Source of the DNA: an uncultured Lachnospiraceae bacterium
Lineage (GTDB): Bacteria > Bacillota > Clostridia > Lachnospirales > Lachnospiraceae
DNA: 64,000 nt
NCBI GenBank assembly: GCA_902779505.1
Contig: CACZBZ010000001.1
Coordinates: 124,001 to 188,000, forward strand
Direction: 5' to 3'
Position numbers and translations under genes: made by a program. This document shows positions 43,740-53,414 of this stretch, one piece after another. The notes under the pieces are model-generated. The model made no database searches. It saw only the letters and a program-made list of their open reading frames with translations, and had not been told where the DNA came from. Each line of letters starts with the position of its first letter. Position 1 is the first letter of the stretch.

Positions 43740-45974
43740 TTATTTGATCTTTGTACCCTTTCCATCCCTTTTGGCTGTTTTTAAGTCATCAAGGATTAAT
43801 TCCTTATTGTTGTATTCCACAACACTGTTTCCTTCGGTATTTGTAAAATACACTTCGTCAATATAGTCTTTTGAGCCCAGCTTCATACCTCTCATTCCTA
43901 TTGCAATCTTCTTCATTGTGGAGATCTCTTCAATAGAGAATTTGAGGAAGAATCCGTCATTAGACTTAAGTACTATATGCTTCTGATTGGTTATGGGCGT
44001 TACAGATACAACTTCATCACCGTCGGCAAGCTTTGTGGATGCAACCGTATTCTTGGCCACATCGAATTCTCCGCCATCAACAATCTTACACATGGATGTC
44101 TTTGTTACAAAGAGCATTCTGTAAAGATTAAGATCACTCTGGCTTGCTACCGATATGATGCTTTCTTTTGCACTCTGATAATTGCTGACATTATCAATGG
44201 GTACACCCTTGTCTCTGAGTTTGCCTAAAGGAAGGAGCTTGGATCTGAAAGTATGAAGCTGTCCCGTATTGGTAAAAAGACATATCTTACCGGTATTCTT
44301 ACACTTGCAGATATATTTGAACTCTTCTTTTATGGTCTCGAGATTTCTCTCATATGTAGCGGTATCCACAGCCTTGCAGTATCCGAATCTGTCCATGAGG
44401 AAATAGATATCCATCTCTTCCATCTGGACTTCTTCAACAACCGCTTCCTCAAGATTATCAATTACGGTTCTTCTGGGTCTTGCAAACTCTTTTTTGATTA
44501 AATCCAGGTCATTAATCAACACCTGAGTCATGCTGTCTTTTCGGGCCAGTATATCTTCGTAACGGAAAATATTGGCTACGGTATCCTCATGATCTTTAAT
44601 AAGAGCGTCCACTTCCAGACCGATAAGTTTATAGAGTCTCATATCAAGTATGGCGTTGGCCTGAGCTTCCGAAAAGAGAAGTCCGGCAGCCATTACCTTG
44701 GATTCTTTGCTTTTGAACTTGATTCCGGTTGTAACTCCGTTAATAAGGCAGTCTTTAGCCATATTACGGTCCTTACTTCCTCGAAGAATCTCGATAATGA
44801 GGTCGATGACATTGCAGGCCTTGATAAGACCTTCCTGTATCTCCTTCTTATCCATTTCCTTGGCTAAAAGATTGCTGTATTTTCTGGTAGCCAACTGATA
44901 CTGGAATTCGGTACATTCCTTCAATACTTTCTTAAGACCCATTGTTTCGGGCTTACCGCCTGCAATGGCCAACATGTTGAAACCGAAAGTATCTTCAAGT
45001 CTTGTCTTTTTATATAAAAGATTGATGAAATTATCTACATTGGCATCCTTACGAAGCTCGATTACTATTCGTATACCTTCTTTAGAAGACTGGTTGGATA
45101 TATCCACAATATCGGGAGCTTTCTTGCTGTCTGCCAGAGCTGCAACATCCTGCAGGAATTTGCTGATGTTGGCGCCTACCATGGTAAAAGGTATCTCGGT
45201 AATAACCACATTGGTCTTGCCGTTTTTACCCTTTTCAATCTCCACCTTGCCTCTTATTTTAATCTTGCCCGAGCCTGTCTCATATATGGATAAAAGTTCA
45301 TCCTTATTGGCTATAATGCCCCCTGTGGGGAAATCTGGCCCCTTACAATATCTCATAAGTGCTCTTGTGGATATGGTCTCGTCCTTCATATATGCCTTCA
45401 TAGCATCTATGACTTCCCCGAGATTATGGGGCGGAACACTTGTGGCCATACCTACGGCAATACCTTCCGTTCCGTTTACAAGAAGATTGGGGAACTTACA
45501 GGGCAGTACGGAAGGCTCTTTTTCGGTTTCGTCAAAGTTGGGAACAAAATCCACAACATCCTTATCCAGATCTTCCAAAAGAGCTGTCTGCGTAACTTTC
45601 TGAAGTCTTGCTTCCGTATAACGCATGGCAGCGGCACCGTCTCCCTCGATATTACCGAAGTTACCGTGTCCGTCCACCAAAGGAAGTCCTTTTTTAAAAT
45701 CCTGGCTCATTACAACCAGAGATTCATATATGGAACTGTCACCGTGGGGATGGTATTTACCCATGGTATCACCCACGATTCTGGCGCTTTTTCTGTAAGG
45801 CTTATCATACCTTATACCCAGTTCATGCATATCATAAAGAACTCTTCTCTGTACGGGCTTCAGTCCGTCTCTTACATCCGGAAGGGCTCTGGATACGATT
45901 ACACTCATGGCATAATCGATATATGATTTTTGCATGACCTCGGAATATTCGGTCTTAATAATATTATCGTTCAT
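43740..45974 (-). CDS. Type IIA DNA topoisomerase subunit A (GyrA/ParC)
   Basis: The breakage-reunion subunit of gyrase or topoisomerase IV. Of its 744 residues the N-terminal 500 are typical: YAMSVIVSRALPDVRDGLKP, HPHGDSSIYESLVVMSQ and the active-site tyrosine in AAAMRYTEARL. The C-terminal domain is shorter than in most GyrA proteins, and I find no clear GyrA-box, which points to topoisomerase IV. Cross-family distinction is uncertain. It is paired with the upstream B subunit (18-base gap). No dnaA, dnaN or recF is nearby, so this is probably not the oriC gyrase locus. Confidence 0.9.
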   Translation of the reverse strand: MNDNIIKTEYSEVMQKSYIDYAMSVIVSRALPDVRDGLKPVQRRVLYDMHELGIRYDKPYRKSARIVGDTMGKYHPHGDSSIYESLVVMSQDFKKGLPLVDGHGNFGNIEGDGAAAMRYTEARLQKVTQTALLEDLDKDVVDFVPNFDETEKEPSVLPCKFPNLLVNGTEGIAVGMATSVPPHNLGEVIDAMKAYMKDETISTRALMRYCKGPDFPTGGIIANKDELLSIYETGSGKIKIRGKVEIEKGKNGKTNVVITEIPFTMVGANISKFLQDVAALADSKKAPDIVDISNQSSKEGIRIVIELRKDANVDNFINLLYKKTRLEDTFGFNMLAIAGGKPETMGLKKVLKECTEFQYQLATRKYSNLLAKEMDKKEIQEGLIKACNVIDLIIEILRGSKDRNMAKDCLINGVTTGIKFKSKESKVMAAGLLFSEAQANAILDMRLYKLIGLEVDALIKDHEDTVANIFRYEDILARKDSMTQVLINDLDLIKKEFARPRRTVIDNLEEAVVEEVQMEEMDIYFLMDRFGYCKAVDTATYERNLETIKEEFKYICKCKNTGKICLFTNTGQLHTFRSKLLPLGKLRDKGVPIDNVSNYQSAKESIISVASQSDLNLYRMLFVTKTSMCKIVDGGEFDVAKNTVASTKLADGDEVVSVTPITNQKHIVLKSNDGFFLKFSIEEISTMKKIAIGMRGMKLGSKDYIDEVYFTNTEGNSVVEYNNKELILDDLKTAKRDGKGTKIK

Positions 45975-45992
45975 TTCACTGTCCTTTAAATT

Positions 45993-47915
45993 TTATATAT
46001 CAAGTAATGCTTCAAGAGCATGATCGTATATAAACGCCTTTCTTGGAGGAACATCATTGCCCATAAGCAACTCCGTAACATCGGAAGCCATTCTGGCATC
46101 CTCTATCTCCACAAGCTTAAGCTTTCTTCTCTCGGGATCCAGAGTTGTCTCCCAGAGTTGCTCCGCATCCATTTCTCCCAGACCTTTATATCTCTGAAGA
46201 GTGAATGAACCCTTATGAGTCTTTCTGTATTTTTCCAGAGCGGCATCGTCATAAAGATACTCTTCTTCTCCTTTTGAAGGAATGGCCTTATAAAGAGGAG
46301 GCATCGCAATGTATACATGACCTTCAAATATAAGTTCCGGCATAAATCTGTAAAACAGAGTAAGAAGAAGGGTTGCTATATGCGCACCGTCCACGTCGGC
46401 ATCGGCCATGATAATGATCTTGTCATATCTGAGCTTTTCTATATCAAAATCGTTTCCGTATCCTTCTGAAAAACCGCATCCGAAGGAGTTGATCATTGTC
46501 TTGATCTCCGCATTGGCAAGAATCTTATCGATGCTGGCCTTTTCAACGTTCAATATCTTACCTCTTATGGGAAGAATTGCTTGATACATTCTGTTTCTTG
46601 CGGATTTTGCCGATCCACCGGCGGAATCTCCTTCGACAATGAATATCTCACACTTCTTGGGATCCTTGCTTTCGCAATTGGCAAGTTTTCCGTTGCTGTC
46701 AAAACTGTATTTGGGCTTTGACAACATGTTTGTTTTAGCTTTTTCTTCGGACTTTCTGATTTTGGCTGCCTTTTCCGCACAGCCGAGAACTGCCTTTAAT
46801 ACTTCAAGATTACGGTCGAAATAATGAACTATCTCATCACCGGATATCTTGGATACGACCTTGGCAGCATCCTGATTGTCTAATTTAGTCTTTGTCTGTC
46901 CTTCGAATCTGGGATCGGGATGCTTGATGGATACGATGGCAGTCATACCGTTTCTGACATCGGCGCCGGTAAAATTGGCATCCTTATCCTTAAGAATACC
47001 GAGACTTCTTGCATAGGAATTCATAACAGTGGTGAACTGTGTCTTGAATCCGGTAAGATGAGTTCCGCCCTCGGAATTATAGATATTGTTACAGAAACCG
47101 AAGACATTTTCGTGGAATTCATTCACATACTGGAAAGCGACTTCAACACTGATTCCTTCGGATTCGCCCTTGAAATAGATTGGCTCATGAACAGTCTCTT
47201 TTGATCTGTTAATGTCCTGGATAAATCCCACAAGTCCGTCAGGTTCGTGGAACTCCACATATTCCTGTTCGGCTTTTCTTTTATCTTCAAATACGATGGT
47301 CAGATTGGGATTAAGGTAGGCTGTTTCATGCAGACGGCTCTTAACATCTTCTTCTTTGAACCATGTTTTATCAAATATTGTGTCGTCGGGAAGGAAATTA
47401 ATACTTGTTCCGGTCTCTCTTGATTTGCCCACAACAGGTAAAAGGCCGTTAATAAGTTCGGTTGTGGGGATACCTCTTTCGTAGGTATCCTCATATACTG
47501 AACCGCCTCTTTTTACCCTTACAGTCATTCTGTTTGAAAGCGCGTTAACAACCGAAGAACCTACTCCGTGAAGACCGCCGCTTGTCTTATATGCCGTATC
47601 ATCGAATTTACCGCCGGCATGAAGTGTGGTGAACACCACTCTTTCTGCACTGACACCTTTTTCGTGCATCTCAACGGGAATTCCTCGACCGTCATCTTCT
47701 ACCGTTGCGGAACCGTCGGCTTCCAGAGTGACGTGAATCTTATCACAATGTCCGGCAAGATGCTCATCCACCGAATTGTCAACAATCTCATATATTAAAT
47801 GATTAAGACCTTTTGTTGATACGGAACCGATATACATACCGGGACGTTTTCTTACGGCTTCCAGTCCCTCCAAAACATGAATATTGGACGCATCATATGT
47901 CTCTTTATTTGCCAT
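45993..47915 (-). CDS. Type IIA DNA topoisomerase subunit B (GyrB/ParE)
   Basis: The ATPase subunit. The 640-residue product shows the GHKL ATPase domain (YEIVDNSVDEHLAG, DDGRGIPV, GGLHGVGSSVVNAL), the transducer, and the TOPRIM domain (FIVEGDSAGGSAKSAR and the later IIMADADVDGAHIATLLL). The motif LPIRGKILNVEKA is GyrB-like, while the context and the partner's tail favour ParE. An AAAGGA site lies eight bases before the ATG at 47915. It is the first gene of the parE-parC-rsmD-coaD-coiled-coil run and has a strong promoter. Confidence 0.92.
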   Translation of the reverse strand: MANKETYDASNIHVLEGLEAVRKRPGMYIGSVSTKGLNHLIYEIVDNSVDEHLAGHCDKIHVTLEADGSATVEDDGRGIPVEMHEKGVSAERVVFTTLHAGGKFDDTAYKTSGGLHGVGSSVVNALSNRMTVRVKRGGSVYEDTYERGIPTTELINGLLPVVGKSRETGTSINFLPDDTIFDKTWFKEEDVKSRLHETAYLNPNLTIVFEDKRKAEQEYVEFHEPDGLVGFIQDINRSKETVHEPIYFKGESEGISVEVAFQYVNEFHENVFGFCNNIYNSEGGTHLTGFKTQFTTVMNSYARSLGILKDKDANFTGADVRNGMTAIVSIKHPDPRFEGQTKTKLDNQDAAKVVSKISGDEIVHYFDRNLEVLKAVLGCAEKAAKIRKSEEKAKTNMLSKPKYSFDSNGKLANCESKDPKKCEIFIVEGDSAGGSAKSARNRMYQAILPIRGKILNVEKASIDKILANAEIKTMINSFGCGFSEGYGNDFDIEKLRYDKIIIMADADVDGAHIATLLLTLFYRFMPELIFEGHVYIAMPPLYKAIPSKGEEEYLYDDAALEKYRKTHKGSFTLQRYKGLGEMDAEQLWETTLDPERRKLKLVEIEDARMASDVTELLMGNDVPPRKAFIYDHALEALLDI

Positions 47916-47952
47916 TTGGATATTCCTTTCCAATATAAAATCAATCCAACAT

Positions 47953-47981
47953 ATTATACCATATTTTGTTATATCGTCCAA
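47953..47981 (-). promoter_or_regulatory. Sigma-A promoter for the topoisomerase operon
   Basis: On the - strand TTGGAC (47981-47976), 17-base spacer, TATAAT (47958-47953) preceded by TGG, an extended -10. Confidence 0.75.
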
Positions 47982-48020
47982 GGAAAATCACTATATATTG
48001 AACGAATTGCGGTATATGGA

Positions 48021-48054
48021 ATAAAAATACCCGGCTGAATAAATCAACCGGGTA
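48021..48054 (-). terminator. Terminator after the histidine kinase gene
   Basis: TACCCGG (48028-48034) pairs with CCGGGTA (48048-48054), with TGA/TCA extending the stem. The - strand continues into TTTTTAT. The arms closely resemble those of the terminator at 54972-54995. Confidence 0.8.
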
Positions 48055-48082
48055 AAAAGACCTAGTGTATTGTATATAATTA

Positions 48083-49396
48083 TCAGATTTTTCTTAGCAG
48101 TAATTCGACAACGAAGCCGTTATCGTTATAATACTCCATTCCGCCGCCTTGTTTATCCATGTAAGTCTTGGCCAGATACATTCCGAGGCCAAAGCCGTTT
48201 TGCTCACCGGAATTGCTTCCTCTATAATATTTTTCGGCGATAAGAGGAAGATCGTCTTTATTTACTCCCGGTCCCGCGTCTCTTATGGTGGTTTTAATAA
48301 AACCGGCCTTGCTTCCATCAGCCATTGCAATCTCTTCGGTTTGAGAGAATTCAACGGTTATATCTGTTCCCGCATATTTGTATGAATTGCCGATAATATT
48401 GTCGATTACCTGCTCCATACGTCTTCTGTCCATCATAACCAAACATGGATAAATATGGTTTTTTAGGATTATTTTTCCATATCCGGAAAGATTCTTTAGG
48501 AATTCTTCGATAATTAAAGAACTCTCCTCTTGAGCCTCAATATCGACCTTTTCCAGTTCCTCAAGATTGGCATGCATAACATCACTCATAAGTGAACTGA
48601 TGGTATCTGCTTTCTTGGATATTGATTCTACTTTATTAAGCAGTTCATTACATTCGTTTATGTCGGCAGGATCGGAATCTTTCATGTTATCCAGTTTTCT
48701 GGTTATCTTAACTTCAAGAAGTTCACAGGTGGCTTTAATAACAGACAAAGGAGTTTTAATATCGTGACTGAGGCCCTGTATAAGCTCTTTTCGGGCAATC
48801 TCAGCCTGTCTCTCCCTGCTTATGGAAGATTTTAACTGCTCTCTCATAAGATCGAAGCCCTCTACGAAAGAACCGAACATATTATTCTTTGGAATGGGCA
48901 GAGATTTATCAAGTTCTCCTCTTGCAATTTCAGAGGCAAAATCTTTTAATGCTTCAACCGGCTTTAAAAAAGACAGATATATATAAAAAAGCAATAAATA
49001 TCCGCATACAAGAATTGTTGACCATAGAATAAGTGCAGCCTTAAAGAAAACTTCTCTTCCTCTGTTGTAGCTCTCTCTGAAGTCGTTCCAGGCTACTTTA
49101 CCGATATATTTACCGTCTATTTCAAGATCTAATATCAGAGCACCTTCGGTATAGAGTTTTACAAGCTCGGGATTGTTGATCTCTTTTGCCGTAACAATAC
49201 TGCAGCCGTATTCTTCCTCAATATCGCTTTCGTCTCTACCCTCTTCTAGTGCTGCCTCAACGCGATAAAGAAGGTTATTGTAATATACTATATCTCTCTT
49301 TTCATAGCTGGTCTTTTTTCCTATGCTGTAAAACACATATATTGCAAAAGCCATAAAGAGTGTAAAAGCGATAAATATCTGTCTTAATCTTTTCAT
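48083..49396 (-). CDS. Two-component sensor histidine kinase
   Basis: The 437-residue membrane kinase has two membrane helices (about residues 5-24 and 119-143) enclosing an extracellular domain of about 95 residues. A HAMP-like segment follows, then the dimerisation/phosphoacceptor domain with His211 in GLSHDIKTPLSVIKA, and the ATPase domain (N-box NIIGNSYKYA, G1 IRDAGPGV, G2 GFGLGMYLAKTY). Its start overlaps the response-regulator stop by four bases. The signal is unknown. Proximity to an efflux-type ABC system suggests envelope or antimicrobial stress sensing, by inference only. Confidence 0.92.
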   Translation of the reverse strand: MKRLRQIFIAFTLFMAFAIYVFYSIGKKTSYEKRDIVYYNNLLYRVEAALEEGRDESDIEEEYGCSIVTAKEINNPELVKLYTEGALILDLEIDGKYIGKVAWNDFRESYNRGREVFFKAALILWSTILVCGYLLLFYIYLSFLKPVEALKDFASEIARGELDKSLPIPKNNMFGSFVEGFDLMREQLKSSISRERQAEIARKELIQGLSHDIKTPLSVIKATCELLEVKITRKLDNMKDSDPADINECNELLNKVESISKKADTISSLMSDVMHANLEELEKVDIEAQEESSLIIEEFLKNLSGYGKIILKNHIYPCLVMMDRRRMEQVIDNIIGNSYKYAGTDITVEFSQTEEIAMADGSKAGFIKTTIRDAGPGVNKDDLPLIAEKYYRGSNSGEQNGFGLGMYLAKTYMDKQGGGMEYYNDNGFVVELLLRKI

Positions 49397-50106
49397 GATA
49401 ATTCCAGTATATATCCCGTGCCCCAGATGGTTTTTATAAAGTTGGGTTTATTGGGATCTTCTTCAATCTTCTCTCTGAGTTTCCTGATATGGACATTAAG
49501 CGTACTGTCACTGAAAAAAGTATCGCCCCATACTTCATCGAAAAGCACTTCTTTTTTTACAATTGTATCATGATGCTCATAGAGACAATTAAGTAAGGCG
49601 TATTCTTTTGCCTTTAAAGCTATTCTCTCGCCTTTAATAACAACGGACATAGTGGCGGCATCCATATAGAAGTCCTTCTGTGCGACCTCAACGTCTTTGA
49701 CATCCTTATCCTCGACCTTCTCTGTATCCGTATTTGCTCTCTGTCTGATACGGTTAAGATTGACTTTTACCTTGGCTAAAAGAATAGACAGGCTGTATGG
49801 CTTTTTAACATAATCGTCGCCCCCTATGGACAGGGCAATAAGTACGTCATCGTCACTCTGCCTTGCGCTGATAAAGAGAATGGGCAATTGCATGTCTTCG
49901 CGAAGCTTTTTACAGACATCAAAACCGGACCCGTCTCCAAGATTGATATCAAGGAGTACCAGGTCCGCTGTATTGTTTTTAAAAAAATCGAAGCATGCAT
50001 CACTATTGCAGACATACTCAGTTGTTACATCGAACATTCTGAAATATTCCGCAGTAGTTTTTGCAAGATCTTCTTCATCATCAACTATAAGACAATTGTA
50101 GTTCAT
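49393..50106 (-). CDS. OmpR-family response regulator
   Basis: The 237-residue regulator has a receiver domain with phosphoacceptor Asp53 in LVLLDINLGDGSG and the conserved Lys in DDYVKKPYS. A C-terminal winged-helix DNA-binding domain follows (VLFDEVWGDTFFSDSTLNVH, LREKIEEDPNKPNFIKTIWG, GYILEL). A GGAG site lies seven bases before the ATG at 50106; an in-frame start upstream at 50139 is less likely. It lies 39 bases after the ABC permease gene. The phased TCTTAA repeats at 54894-54941 are a possible binding site. Confidence 0.94.
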   Translation of the reverse strand: MNYNCLIVDDEEDLAKTTAEYFRMFDVTTEYVCNSDACFDFFKNNTADLVLLDINLGDGSGFDVCKKLREDMQLPILFISARQSDDDVLIALSIGGDDYVKKPYSLSILLAKVKVNLNRIRQRANTDTEKVEDKDVKDVEVAQKDFYMDAATMSVVIKGERIALKAKEYALLNCLYEHHDTIVKKEVLFDEVWGDTFFSDSTLNVHIRKLREKIEEDPNKPNFIKTIWGTGYILELS

Positions 50107-50145
50107 AGAGCTCTCCAATGAAGATATTATAGCATACAATATTTA

Positions 50146-52521
50146 TTATTCTTCAGTAATCATCTTTACCGGCTCAAGAGTCTTAATACGACGTCCCATT
50201 ATTGCGCTCGTTGCAAGTGCAACGCCTATAATAATTGCTGCTGCATATATGAAAGATACTGTATTTACATTAAAGATTACTTTTTTAAAGCCGAACATAG
50301 TCATTGAAGATAGCATAAGCTTTTCTCCGGCATAGGGAGATACGATAAGTCCGATAATAATACCGATTAAGATAGCCGGCATATTGGATAACATTACCTG
50401 TCCCAAAAGCTGTTTTGAAGTAAATCCCAGTGCTTTGCTTACACCCATATTACGCCACTGTTTGTTGATGTTGGTACGAACAATAAGAGCTTCAACAAAT
50501 GCAACTATAAGAATCGTAAGAGATGCTATTAAGGTTGCAAATAATTTCATTCCGATTGTAATCATACCGGTTGTCTGATGTGCGGCCAAATATACGTCTT
50601 CAACTTCAACCTCGGGATATACTTCATTGAATTCGGCCTCAAAATCTTCAAATGTTGCACCCGGCTTAAGATTGACGCATACATTTAGGCTATCCGGAAT
50701 ACTTGTAAGTTTGCGCATACCATCCATTGTCATATAACCCATAAGGCCAAGATTATTGAAGGTCTGATTGATGCCGCATACAATATAGGACTCTTCCGTG
50801 GCATTTGTTTTAACGGTCACAGCGTCACCTACCTTTACATGAAGCTTACTTGCGGCATTGGCGGCGAACATTACTTCATTGGGATTCTCCGGCCATCTTC
50901 CTTCAATTACACATCCGCCTCTTACGGTAGATGTATCGGATATTCCTCTTGTTGTAATTGCCTGATCATAGGTTCTGTTATAAAAGGTGTATGACATCCA
51001 CATTTCGGTTCTGGTATTTTGAACAGTCTTGAAGCCCCTGACGCTTTCGGCCATTGATTCACTTCCACCGAAGGCAGCATCATACATATCGATACCTGCA
51101 AGTTCAATACAACCTTCATCCGTACCGTATGTATCGGCAAGTCCAAAACCGATAATAGTTGCTATCGATAAGATCATTACTATAAAAATAACGCCAATCT
51201 GACTTCTGAATCTTCCGAAAGTTTCTTTAAGTGCCAGAGTAATTGCAATCGGAAGGGATGTCTTATCAAAAGCAAAAAGATTCTTTTTATAATTATGTGT
51301 GTTTATTCCACCTCTAAGAGCGTCAAGAACACTTACTTTACTGTATTGCCTTCCCAGTAAAAGTGTAAGCAAACCGATTACAAGGCTTATGCATACAATT
51401 ACAAGTATTGCGGCAGCTATATTAATCGGTTGATTCCATGGAAGACCAAGAGTAATCAGCATTATTACTCCAACTTTATTGATTAGTGCAGCACCCAAAA
51501 TTACACCGATCACAGCACCGGAACCCGCTATCATCATAAGCTGGCATAAGAGAATCAAAATAAGTTCTCTTACGGTATATCCTGATGCTTCCATGATTGC
51601 AGTATTCTTCATATTGGTCATAATGAAGTTCTTGACGCTGAAATCGATTATGACAATTGCGACTACAAATATGATGATTGCAAAGAGTAAGAACAATGCT
51701 ACGAATAGAAGGGGTAGTATCATTGCTCCGGTCTTCATCATATTCGAATCGAAAAAGTTCATACTGAAATTAGCATCCGGATGATCTCTGAGATAGGTAT
51801 CAAACCAGCTTAAGAAATCATTACCGATTGAGTCACTTAATTTCTCAGGATCGATATTTTTCTTTTTTGCGGTATCGCTAAGCTGGGTTTTAATAAATCT
51901 CCAATCGCCGGCACCGGTAGGATTTTCAAAGAGTATTTCTTCGAAACAATCGTCGGAAATATATGACTTATACAAGCCGATATTCATGGGACCCGAGAAA
52001 AGATTGTCTTCATTAAAGTCAACAACTTTAAAATCATAGACATTCTCTTCTATCTTAATTTGGATAATATCGCCCTTTTTAAAACTTGTTAAAAAGGAAA
52101 CAGGAAGAACGATTTCATTCCCGCTGTATTCGGATGCATCAATACTCATGGTTTGTATTTTGTTCTCATCCTCGTAACAACACATGATAAAACCGTATTC
52201 AACCCAGTTCTTATCGCCTTTATGTCTGTATTTTGAATTGCATCTTACCGCTCTTTCGCTTTCACAGTTCTTAAGGTAGACATTGCCTTTTATGTTCTCT
52301 TCTATTTTACCTACCGCAACATCGTTATTGGTAAGCATAAAGAATATGTCGGCACCGTTGATTTTTTCTTTGCAGGTATCTATAACATTTCCTGCTCCGG
52401 ACATAAATGAAACACTGATAAAAATCAACATCGATGCTATTGCTGACAGTATAAAGAAAGTGATCATATCACTTTTTTGCTTTATTATATTATTCTTTGC
52501 TATAAAGAAATATTTAAACAC
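50146..52521 (-). CDS. ABC transporter permease with two FtsX domains
   Basis: The 791-residue membrane protein has an N-terminal helix (ITFFILSAIASMLIFISVSF), a large extracellular domain to about residue 260, three or four helices with FtsX signatures, a second extracellular domain around residues 460-650 and a C-terminal FtsX block with TMs. This is the layout of Gram-positive MacB- and LolC-type exporters and of BceB-like systems. It follows the ATPase gene by 34 bases and lies upstream of the two-component genes. Its cargo is unknown; antimicrobial peptides or lipophilic compounds are candidates. Confidence 0.88.
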   Translation of the reverse strand: MFKYFFIAKNNIIKQKSDMITFFILSAIASMLIFISVSFMSGAGNVIDTCKEKINGADIFFMLTNNDVAVGKIEENIKGNVYLKNCESERAVRCNSKYRHKGDKNWVEYGFIMCCYEDENKIQTMSIDASEYSGNEIVLPVSFLTSFKKGDIIQIKIEENVYDFKVVDFNEDNLFSGPMNIGLYKSYISDDCFEEILFENPTGAGDWRFIKTQLSDTAKKKNIDPEKLSDSIGNDFLSWFDTYLRDHPDANFSMNFFDSNMMKTGAMILPLLFVALFLLFAIIIFVVAIVIIDFSVKNFIMTNMKNTAIMEASGYTVRELILILLCQLMMIAGSGAVIGVILGAALINKVGVIMLITLGLPWNQPINIAAAILVIVCISLVIGLLTLLLGRQYSKVSVLDALRGGINTHNYKKNLFAFDKTSLPIAITLALKETFGRFRSQIGVIFIVMILSIATIIGFGLADTYGTDEGCIELAGIDMYDAAFGGSESMAESVRGFKTVQNTRTEMWMSYTFYNRTYDQAITTRGISDTSTVRGGCVIEGRWPENPNEVMFAANAASKLHVKVGDAVTVKTNATEESYIVCGINQTFNNLGLMGYMTMDGMRKLTSIPDSLNVCVNLKPGATFEDFEAEFNEVYPEVEVEDVYLAAHQTTGMITIGMKLFATLIASLTILIVAFVEALIVRTNINKQWRNMGVSKALGFTSKQLLGQVMLSNMPAILIGIIIGLIVSPYAGEKLMLSSMTMFGFKKVIFNVNTVSFIYAAAIIIGVALATSAIMGRRIKTLEPVKMITEE

Positions 52522-52555
52522 TTTATTTTCCTCTCTAAACTTCGGAAAAAGATGA

Positions 52556-53404
52556 TTACCATCCCATATCCTGCAGGAAAGATTTTAACTTTGCGTGACG
52601 TTCCTTGGCTTCGGCAAGTTTTGGGTTGCTTTCGTCTTTGTAATCTCCCACATAAGGACCAAGGTCTACTTCATCGGATATAACACCGTCCGCAAGATAT
52701 ATTATTCTGTTTCCTCTTTCAGCAGCTTTAATTGTATGAGTAACCATTACTATACTTTGACCTTCATTATTCAGATCTGACATGATATTGAGTACATTCT
52801 CGGTATTTTGTGAATTAAGAGCTCCTGTGGGCTCATCCGCAAAAAGAATTTCAGGACTGTTGATAACGCCTCTGACAACGGCAATTCTCTGCTGCTGACC
52901 GCCGGATAACTGTGTGGGGAATTTGCGATAATCCTGTTCCTCTATTTCTACACCGTGAAGAATCTTCTTGGCCTTTTCAGCCAGAGCTTTTCTGTCCGTT
53001 GCTTTCAGAAGTCCGCAGACCATAACATTATCAAGAGCACTCATACTGTCGTTCAGATAATTCTGCTGGAATACGAATCCCACATGATCACGTCTGAATA
53101 CGGCCAGTTTATCGTTGTTAAAAGTTGATATTTCCGTCTCTTCCACACTGTTCTCGTCTGCATTGTCCTTAAGCCTATCGGTATAGTATGTAATGGTACC
53201 CAGACTGGGTCTGTCCATACCGGATAAAGCATATAACAGTGTACTTTTACCTGAACCGGAGTTACCCATGATAACTGTGAAATCTCCTTTATATATAGAC
53301 AGATTCAGATTTTTTAAAACATGCTGCTGGACAGATCCGTTGGAAAATGTCTTTGACAGATCTTTTGCAGTTAATATCTTTCTCTTTTCAGATTCCATGC
53401 TCAT
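52556..53404 (-). CDS. ABC transporter ATP-binding protein (MacB/LolD type)
   Basis: The 282-residue ATPase has Walker A GNSGSGKSTLL, a Q-loop in VGFVFQQNYLND, signature LSGGQQQRIAVVRG, Walker B EILFADEPTGALN and the His switch VMVTHTIKAAE. A C-terminal extension of about 40 residues (after DGVISDEVDLG) is charged and unusual in length. The gene lies between the HlyD-type adaptor and the FtsX-type permease genes, giving a three-part system. It is probably co-transcribed with both. Confidence 0.93.
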   Translation of the reverse strand: MSMESEKRKILTAKDLSKTFSNGSVQQHVLKNLNLSIYKGDFTVIMGNSGSGKSTLLYALSGMDRPSLGTITYYTDRLKDNADENSVEETEISTFNNDKLAVFRRDHVGFVFQQNYLNDSMSALDNVMVCGLLKATDRKALAEKAKKILHGVEIEEQDYRKFPTQLSGGQQQRIAVVRGVINSPEILFADEPTGALNSQNTENVLNIMSDLNNEGQSIVMVTHTIKAAERGNRIIYLADGVISDEVDLGPYVGDYKDESNPKLAEAKERHAKLKSFLQDMGW

Positions 53405-53414
53405 TCACTCCGGT

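Noticed and set aside
43740..47915. Replication-origin gyrase locus
   Set aside because: No dnaA, dnaN or recF, and no cluster of DnaA boxes near the genes.
50146..52521. BceAB antimicrobial-peptide transporter as a firm call
   Set aside because: The layout is similar, but an HlyD-type adaptor and two FtsX domains also match MacB-type systems, and no diagnostic feature decides.
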